From Pigoraptor chileana (Eukaryota; Opisthokonta; Filasterea), in assembly GCA_943704495.1 (NCBI GenBank), contig CALSCR010002617.1, positions 1 through 61,280 of the forward strand: a stretch of 61,280 nucleotides of DNA, given 5' to 3'. Under the pieces are notes generated by a model. That model saw only the letters and a program-made list of their open reading frames with translations. It made no database searches and was not told the DNA's origin. Position 1 is the first letter of the stretch. Every line of letters begins with the position of its first letter. Shown here piece by piece: positions 54,618 through 61,280 of this stretch. The position numbers were made by a program, and so were the translations under genes.

Positions 54618-57449
54618 TTACGTGAACAGCCTCGCGGATGGATCAGAGCGCGAGGCAGACATTGCCGGCGACACACCCTCGCCCACTTTCCTGCCTCCGT
54701 CGGCGCCACTGCTTCCACTGCCAACGCCGTAGCTGTAACCAGCAACAAAGGGGGACCCAAAGGCATGCTTTTCAAGCAATTTCTGCGACGACGAGTGTGG
54801 ATCACTGAAGGGGACGAGCTTTCCTCGTCTGAATGTTGGCATTCGCACTGCGTGGGAGAGCACCTGCTGCAGCACGAGTATGTTCGACGCAAAGAAGAGC
54901 AGCGCATACAGCCACATTGCGGAAAATGACGCCCGCCCTTCGAATTCAAAACCATATGCCGAAGCAAGCCACAACGCCTGGTTGTTGCGAGATTGCGACG
55001 CAGCATATTGTGATTGTATGGGGACGGAGAGAGAGGGTCGGTAAAGGGGGGCAAGTAAGATGACATGCAAAGCACAGGAAATGAGCGTGGAGACCTCGAA
55101 AGGATGTGCGCCACCATCAGCGAGCACGTCAATCAACGTCGTTTAAGCAAAGGAGAGCAGGAGGGAGGAGTGTCATTTAAAGAATGTAGCAATGCCGCAT
55201 ACCTGGCATCCAAGCCACACGCCAATGAGGACCGTCGCCCGGGAAAACGACATCCGAAGTGACGGAAGGATCAGTGGAAGCAGTGCAATGTACCACACAA
55301 AGTACTGCGAGAAACAGCAGGATGGGAACAGCGCAAGAGGGTTTTCCGTGTTAGTACTTGAAATCCTACATGTGTTGCAATGCTGACTTGAATCCTGCAT
55401 CTACCACTCAATGTCTTGGGGAGCAATGCACATGAACAGCAGACAAGAGCGAGAGAGACTATGTGTGTGAGCGTGTGTGGTGGGAGTAACAATCCCAGTA
55501 GGCGCTTAGTTCCCCGTGCTGTTACAATCACGCACCTGCGACGTCACCACCTTGTTGAAGGCAACAAACACAAAACCGCTCGCAAACATTGTCAGCGGAA
55601 GATCTCTTCGCTTTCCAATGCTCACGAGGACAACCGCAATGGCCTGTGGAGCAAATGACGCAATCGCAAACATACGCTCGTAGACAGACAGCCTGCGAAT
55701 GGCAGGGGGAAGGGGGGGGGGGAGGCAGGGGACACCACAGTGAATTTGTGTTTGGTGTGCATAGGTTGCCCACTCAGCATTCAAGCGCACATGCATTCTT
55801 TGCGTTGAGTTGATGCGTGTAATCGTATCTAAGAATAGTGAAAATATACGAGGGTTTGCGTCTGGTTGTGTGTGGTTGGTTATTGCCATTCGCATCAAAC
55901 AACTCACGATGTGCCTCCCATTGACAAGTAAATGGGGTAAAAATAAGCGCTGAAGTTGTGTCTGTTGTCGCGACGCATGAGGTGGTATACATATCCCTCA
56001 TTGAGAAATTCGCGTCCATATCTAGAAGATTTGAGTGAGTGTGTTTGGGAGAGATAGAGAGAGAGTGTGTGTGTATGTGTGTGTGTGCGTGTGTCAGAAC
56101 AAATTAAGCATGTCAAATCAGTAGCAGCCAGAAGGGGAGAAGCACAAGTGAGAGAGGGGGAGGGGTGGAGGGGGACGGCGCACTTGAACAGCGACAGAAG
56201 ACAAGCAATGCATGCCCACATCGCACATTGATGTCGGAAAGCGAGCGCGCGTGCGGCCTACCCACAGGAGATACATCGCTCCAAACAACACGGTGAAGGT
56301 GAGTCCGGACACAACGAGAAAGGTAATCCGCGATGTGTTGGCTAAGCTGCCACCCTCTTGTTGTGCTGCACGGCCGTCTCGGAGAGTATTCCGCTGGTGA
56401 AGATTGAGCCCCGCTGTCATGCGGAGGCTCATCGATGTGCGCTTGTACGTGTCATTTCTGCCACAAAACACATAGTGTGAGAGAAATAATGAATTTCGGT
56501 TTGTGAGACGTCTTGAGAATTCAGCCAATCAGAAGGACTATCGATGAAGCGACGATCCACTCCACAATATGAGTGTAAAAGCGCCACGCCAACAGAATAA
56601 AGTCTCGATTGGCTGATATCCTTACCTTCCGTACGGGGAATCGACGTTTGGCAGCGTCACTCTAGTCCCGTCAAAATTCGAATCAAGTGCGAGAAGAAAT
56701 GGCAGAGTGAAAATGATCGGATATAGCTTCAGATGCACGGCGATTCCATGCGCCACGGCAGCCGCAACGACTTTCTTTCTCATGATATAGTAGAGCGAGA
56801 GGAGAACTGGCACGGACACGAGAGCTTCCGCGTTACCACGAGTTGATATACCAACGACGATGGGATTGTACAGCCACCACCATGCACACGTGACCGCCGT
56901 TCGCCTGTCGAGCATCCGCATCCGCAATATTCTGTGCATGACAAGCGCACATAGAATGTCGAGAGCCGAGAAGAGCAACTTGCCAAGACAACTGCATGAG
57001 GTTGGATCAAGCGGGTATTACGGCACGTTTCGAGTCGGAGTTCCATTGTGCGAATGAGTTGGTACAGTGGACAAGAAGTCGATGCGTTTGCGAATAAATA
57101 CAGTCCCGAGGTTATCATATATGTACATGTGCTGCCAACAGAGTTATGTAAACATAAACATTTAGAGGGGCACTCGTACACGAAAGCAGGTCGCGCCCAC
57201 GCACCTATGCAACAACACCGACGGAAGCATCATGAATGCGACAAGCGGCGTGTAGCGGTATGTGAGACGCTCATATGGACTTCCACCACGGGCCACGTGA
57301 CCAGCGGCATCCATGAACACGCCGTAGTCGGCGTCGGTATATTTTACGGGTGAGTGTGCATCATGCCACTCTCCATACGCAATGAGGCACAGTCGCAGCA
57401 GCGAGGCAATGGCCACGTGCACGCGCAGATCACGCGAGAGCAGCCCCAT
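54618..57449 (-). CDS. PIGM: GPI mannosyltransferase 1, PIG-M (about 511 aa)
   Basis: Seven exons: 57205-57449, 56626-56991, 56266-56457, 55908-56021, 55536-55692, 55203-55304, 54618-54977; 1536 nt with consistent phases. PIG-M adds the first alpha-1,4-mannose to GlcN-(acyl)PI on the luminal side of the ER, using dolichol-phosphate mannose. The first luminal loop has [10 protein letters not shown] (the DxD-type active-site motif) and [13 protein letters not shown]. Later marks are [31 protein letters not shown], the loop [41 protein letters not shown] and a final membrane helix. It is polytopic throughout. The C-terminus carries about 75 extra Ser/Gly-rich residues. The start at 57449 (MGLLSRDL) aligns with the family; an in-frame ATG at 57578 would add 43 residues, but a CAG-type acceptor at about 57456 makes an upstream non-coding intron equally possible. 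It would need a PIG-X-like partner, not seen here. Confidence 0.93.
55712..55722. repeat. G11 (C11 on the coding strand) in PIG-M intron 4
   Basis: On the minus strand this is a C-run about 20 bp before the acceptor of exon 5, in a position expected for a polypyrimidine tract. Confidence 0.85.
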
Positions 57450-58041
57450 TTCCCCTGTTAGCAACACAACAGCAACACACGCACATATACACACATGTTT
57501 ATGTATAAATGTTGCTGCCGTTTCGAGGAACGGGATTTGGCATCCGAGTTTGTGCCATATTGTTTGAATTCGAGCCACAAATCGCGCCCTCCAAAAATGC
57601 CCATAAATAAACCAGCTCGCTTTTTATATCCTTGTAAATATATAAAGTAAATTATAACACCTGTTATGGTATTAATGAGCTCTTACTTAAATTATTAGCC
57701 GACATCTCGGCTGTTGTGGATTCTGGCTGGCGGTGTCCCGTGACCACAGCCGTTCCGCTGACACGCACACAATGCTCACGACTGAAAGACTGAATGGATT
57801 CTTCCTTTACATACGAAGTCCAAAAACACAAACCTCCGACAGCACAACTTCCAACAGCACAGCTTCAGTCGTATGCATAAGCAACTGCGTGAATATGTAA
57901 TAATCGTCGCTTGCTTGGATTAGTGCAATAATGACATGAAAAAGTGAGGCTGCTGTGCGATCGCTTTGTCCCGGACGGGATCGTGTGCAGTCGGAGTGGT
58001 CTGTGGTTGTTGCAAGAACACCACAACCTAGTCCGCCCAGA
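57450..58041. other. Divergent promoter region; no gene seen
   Basis: AT-rich sequence (about 57600-57700) between the 5' ends of PIG-M (-) and the ectodomain-transporter gene (+). No supported frame. Confidence 0.4.
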
Positions 58042-59217
58042 ATGATACCCAAACACGTGAGGCAAAGAGTGCACCATGCATACTTCAGGGTTCCGTCGGC
58101 GTTCTCGTTGATCGTCATTTGTTTGAGTGTTGCGGTCCTTCGAGTCGGTGTCGCGAATGGGGCCGACGATGCCGACGGCACAACAGGGGACATGGGTACC
58201 TGTGGATCGACAGCTCCTGCAATGGTTATGAACGAGCATCCATCCTTTAGACTCGAATTGAAGCCCCTTGGTGGGAGGGGTGTGCGGGCGGGCAAAGTGT
58301 CACTTCTGCGCATCGCAATTATGGGTGGGTTTGCGGGTGGAGGAAAGGTGCACGCATCTCGCATTTGATTGTCCTATGGTTCTACATGTACAACGGCCCC
58401 TGTAATACACCGTGGCGATATCCATTGTAACGCTTTTTCTTTGCTTACACTCGCAGATGGCGACTCGCCTGTGCGACTGCACCAGCTGGGCGTCTTTCGA
58501 GACCAGCAGTTCATGCACGTGAGGGTGCTTTCGACGGATCTGTTGGTGATCGGTCATGCCACACCACGTGCCAAAAAGTCAACTCGTCTCCACGACAATG
58601 CTCCTGCAAATGGGACCATGGTTTGGTCGTATCCCACCACACTTGCCCAGGATGAGATAATCTTCACCTTCCCAAGCGTCGGATGGTTAGTCTCACTATT
58701 TCACGGAAGAATGGCTGTTCAAAGACTGTCGATCCACGCGCATGTCTAAGTAATCGAGGCCACTTATTCTAACCCATGAAACAACGCTAATGATGCCTTC
58801 ATTCATTATCCACCCGTGCCCAGGTACCTTGTGAGTGCCGTCATTCCCGTCCTTAGTCCTACCGCGGGTATTCCAGCGGTGCGGTTACTTCTCGGGAAGC
58901 GCCTCTTTGTGCGTCCAGACACTTTGGACATGCATGCCCAGGGACCCGCCACCCCTCACTGGGTGCCCGCAATGGGCGCTGGGATCGTCCCTGAAAAGTC
59001 GCTTGATGATCGACCGTTGCACGTGATGCCGTGAGTACCCCACCCTCCCCCTCTCCATCTGTCGACGCTCCTTTACAATTTCGGAACACGCGATATGATA
59101 CGACATGATATTCTTTGTTCATTCTGGCGATTGGAATAGTTGCTAGTGGCTGTATTCTCTTTTTGACGCGCGAGTTGTACATGTATCTGTCCCATGTTGC
59201 TTAGTGGCACATGCACT

Positions 59218-59249
<32 letters not shown>

Positions 59250-61280
59250 ACATCGTCACTTATCGTAAATGTCCCCAACTCCATTCGTTTTGAGTTCGAG
59301 TTGATCAATTGATCGGCGATGCGCCAATATCTGTGTTTTTGTGTTATTGTCTCCTGATTGCCTTTCATGATGTCTACTGCAACGATGTAAACACCGGTAC
59401 TCAAACACACGCCCCTCAATCCGGCTGTCCGTTTTGTCTACTGGGAACACCTTGTCTCACATCAGTGCGAACATTTCTCTTTCTTCCCAATGGGCTCAAG
59501 ACACTGACTTAAATCCTACATTTCTTCCGCACCATCTGCTACTACCCCTTCAACAATCCGCGTCCAGATCATTTGAATATGCTTCCTCGGGCTTTGTATC
59601 CCTCGCTTCTTTCCTTGGAGTCCACGTGCCAGCTACGGCCGGCACCACCGCAGCCGCAACAACGCCGATACTAACGCCATACACGGTGCGTGGGCGCATT
59701 GACATGCCGCCTAGTAAACTGCCCACAGGCGATCCCGTCCGCATTGAAATTTGCCTCATGCCTCCGCCAGAGTTGCGACGCCAGCCCTCCCTCTTGGATG
59801 ACGCCGTGCGGAGAGACGACGAGGAGATCGAGGAAGTGGTGGTGCCACACGACTTGAATGCTGTCCATGCAGTCAATCTTGCAACCGAGTTGGCTAACAA
59901 GACAGCCGCCACTGTGCACACACCACACGACGCCGTGGTGTCTGCGGTGCACGGAGCACACCCACCCGCTCACTCTGGGTCGAGAGAGGCGCATCTGCAC
60001 AATGCGACCACGCAGCGGACACGAGACTTACGGCACGTGACCGCGCGTGACATCAACGTCGACGGTGTGGATGCAACAACTGCGCGTGACTCTGAGGCGC
60101 CCGTTGCCGTTGACGACAATCCAGCGGAGGCAGAGGCGCTTGTCAAACTGGCGGGCACGTGGCTCGCAATTCGCGAGCGCTTTGTGGCGAGTGCCAAACT
60201 AGTCGTCGCTGCCGAACACTGCGACTCACTCGCCATTGCGTCACAGTCACGTGGCGCGAAGGGTAAGGGAGGGATGGCCGACTTCACGTCAGCGGCTGCT
60301 CTTGCACTCGGCGCAATGTCAAATCCGTTTGCGGGCGCCGCGTCACAGCCCGACGGAAGCGACGCCGTGGTGCTTGGTCCCCGCGGCGTGGTGGTTCCCC
60401 GGGCGTCGCAGTCGCACGGTGCCGTCCCGCCGACCCTGAACGGCGTGCACGCCCCTCCACAGGCACATGCACGTGACCCTGCAGACGTCATTGTCGCCGA
60501 ATTTGCCGATGATGACGACAGTGGCAGCAATCCCTTCCTGGCTGACGATGGCTCTCCGAATCCCCCGGATGGAGGAACAAAGCTTGGTGGCGGTGGCGGT
60601 GGCGGTGGTGGCCTCAGCCTCGATGTGAATGAAATGCCGCTAAATATTCTTCCGGCGGCACTGCAGAGTCCCAGCGAAGAGTCCCAGGGGGCCGAATGCG
60701 TCGGTTTTGTGGTCTGCTTTGGTGCGCCGGGTGCATACAGGCTCATTGTGGAGGCACGTGATCCCGAGTCCAACGTCATTGTCGCGGCGTTTGACGTAAG
60801 GACGGAGGAGGCGAAGCCAATGGTTAGCGAGGGATCGCTTGTGGATGTCCACGCGAGGTGCGTATGCTTGTGTTGTCTGTGTGCGTCCGTTTTGTGTTGG
60901 GGCGCCTGCAATCATAGCTTTGTGAGGGCTACAGGCGAATTGCGACATTGTTAGGTGGAATAGTCCCTCCCAGAATGTACCGATCACTCCTTGTTATTCC
61001 GATTCCTTCCTTATTTGGAATTGCAATTTGTGCATGCTCACCATTTAAGGCTCATTCTGTCCCCGGGGACCCTAATTGTGAGCTGTGTCTCCCTGGGCGC
61101 GCTCATGTCTGCGATGAGCCTCACCATCCGACGTCACCGGCGGCGAGGTGGCGTCACTGCCGTCGCCGAGAAGGAAACGTGGTTTGTGCGCATGCTCAGG
61201 AACGCAATGTACATCCTGCTGTGGTACATTTTCAGCACAGTGCTCACATTCTACAACAAGGTTTGTTTCACGGGGAGTCT
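58042..61280 (+). CDS. Signal peptide + large ectodomain fused to TPT/nucleotide-sugar-transporter-like membrane domain (5' part, 740 aa visible)
   Basis: Exons 58042-58324, 58457-58685, 58824-59030, 59568-60857 and 61050-61260; all phases agree (1,2,2,2,0), and the gene continues past the window through a GTTTGT donor at 61261. The N-terminus has a hydrophobic core SAFSLIVICLSVAVL ending VANGADD, a probable signal peptide. About 650 residues of ectodomain follow, with beta-rich segments (DSPVRLHQLGVFRDQQFMHVRV, AYRLIVEARDPESNVIVAAFDV), a Gly run and acidic NPF-containing linkers; no family is recognised. The last exon encodes a transmembrane helix (GTLIVSCVSLGALMSAM), then RRHRRRGG, then LLWYIFSTVLTFYNK, the typical first helix of the triose-phosphate/SLC35C2-like branch of the drug/metabolite transporter superfamily. 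So the luminal domain, an extra helix and the transporter appear to be one polypeptide, presumably in Golgi, ER or plastid-type membranes. The transporter identity rests on one helix only. Confidence 0.8.

Overview
This is nuclear DNA from a eukaryote. Most genes are interrupted by short introns (about 90 to 500 bp) with GT-AG borders, usually GTGAGT, GTGGGT, GTGTGT, GTGCGT or GTATGT donors. Introns and spacers are full of TG/CA microsatellites and C or G homopolymers, while exons are GC-richer and clean. The content (TSP1 and kelch ectodomains, a neurobeachin-type BEACH protein, PIG-M, DcpS, an RBR ligase, a LETM1-like protein) fits a free-living or parasitic protist; I cannot name the species or even the supergroup from the sequence alone. 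All exon chains below were joined by eye, and each complete chain was checked for intron-phase compatibility and an overall multiple of three, except where stated.

Layout. 836-9845 (+): a 19-exon type I membrane protein with seven kelch motifs, nine TSP1 modules, a KPEPRPSES repeat stalk, a transmembrane helix and a short tail. 10348-23410 (+): a 15-exon, about 3389-residue neurobeachin/LRBA-like BEACH-WD40 protein. 24093-24286 is an assembly gap. 24988-28992 (+): an intronless membrane-anchored protein with about 22 WD40 repeats. 29477-31221 (-): a six-exon COG3618-type amidohydrolase. 32181-34391 (+): an intronless RBR ubiquitin ligase with a C-terminal membrane segment. 34855-37821 (-): a TTF2/Lodestar-like SNF2 ATPase. 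38649-40854 (+): a LETM1-like mitochondrial protein. 41263-45010 (-): an unrecognised Ser/Arg-rich protein with one unresolved internal splice. 47103-49830 (-): a nine-exon putative mitochondrial orphan. 50023-50517 (-): a 99-residue orphan with a GC-AG intron. 51085-53373 (+): a DcpS scavenger decapping enzyme fused to a degenerate PHP-type domain. 54618-57449 (-): GPI mannosyltransferase PIG-M. 58042 to the window end (+): a protein that joins a signal peptide and a 650-residue ectodomain to the start of a TPT/nucleotide-sugar-transporter membrane domain.

The genes do not form one pathway. Three themes recur: secretory/membrane traffic (kelch-TSP1 receptor, BEACH protein, PIG-M, ectodomain-transporter fusion), mitochondrial proteins (LETM1-like and the nine-exon orphan) and nuclear/RNA turnover (TTF2-like, DcpS-PHP). 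Several neighbours are head-to-head with 560 to 960 bp between them and probably share promoter regions. The most novel items are the two gene fusions (DcpS-PHP and ectodomain-TPT), the kelch-TSP1 receptor, and the intronless membrane-WD40 protein. I see no transposon, retroelement, virus, CRISPR array, rRNA or tRNA that I can support.
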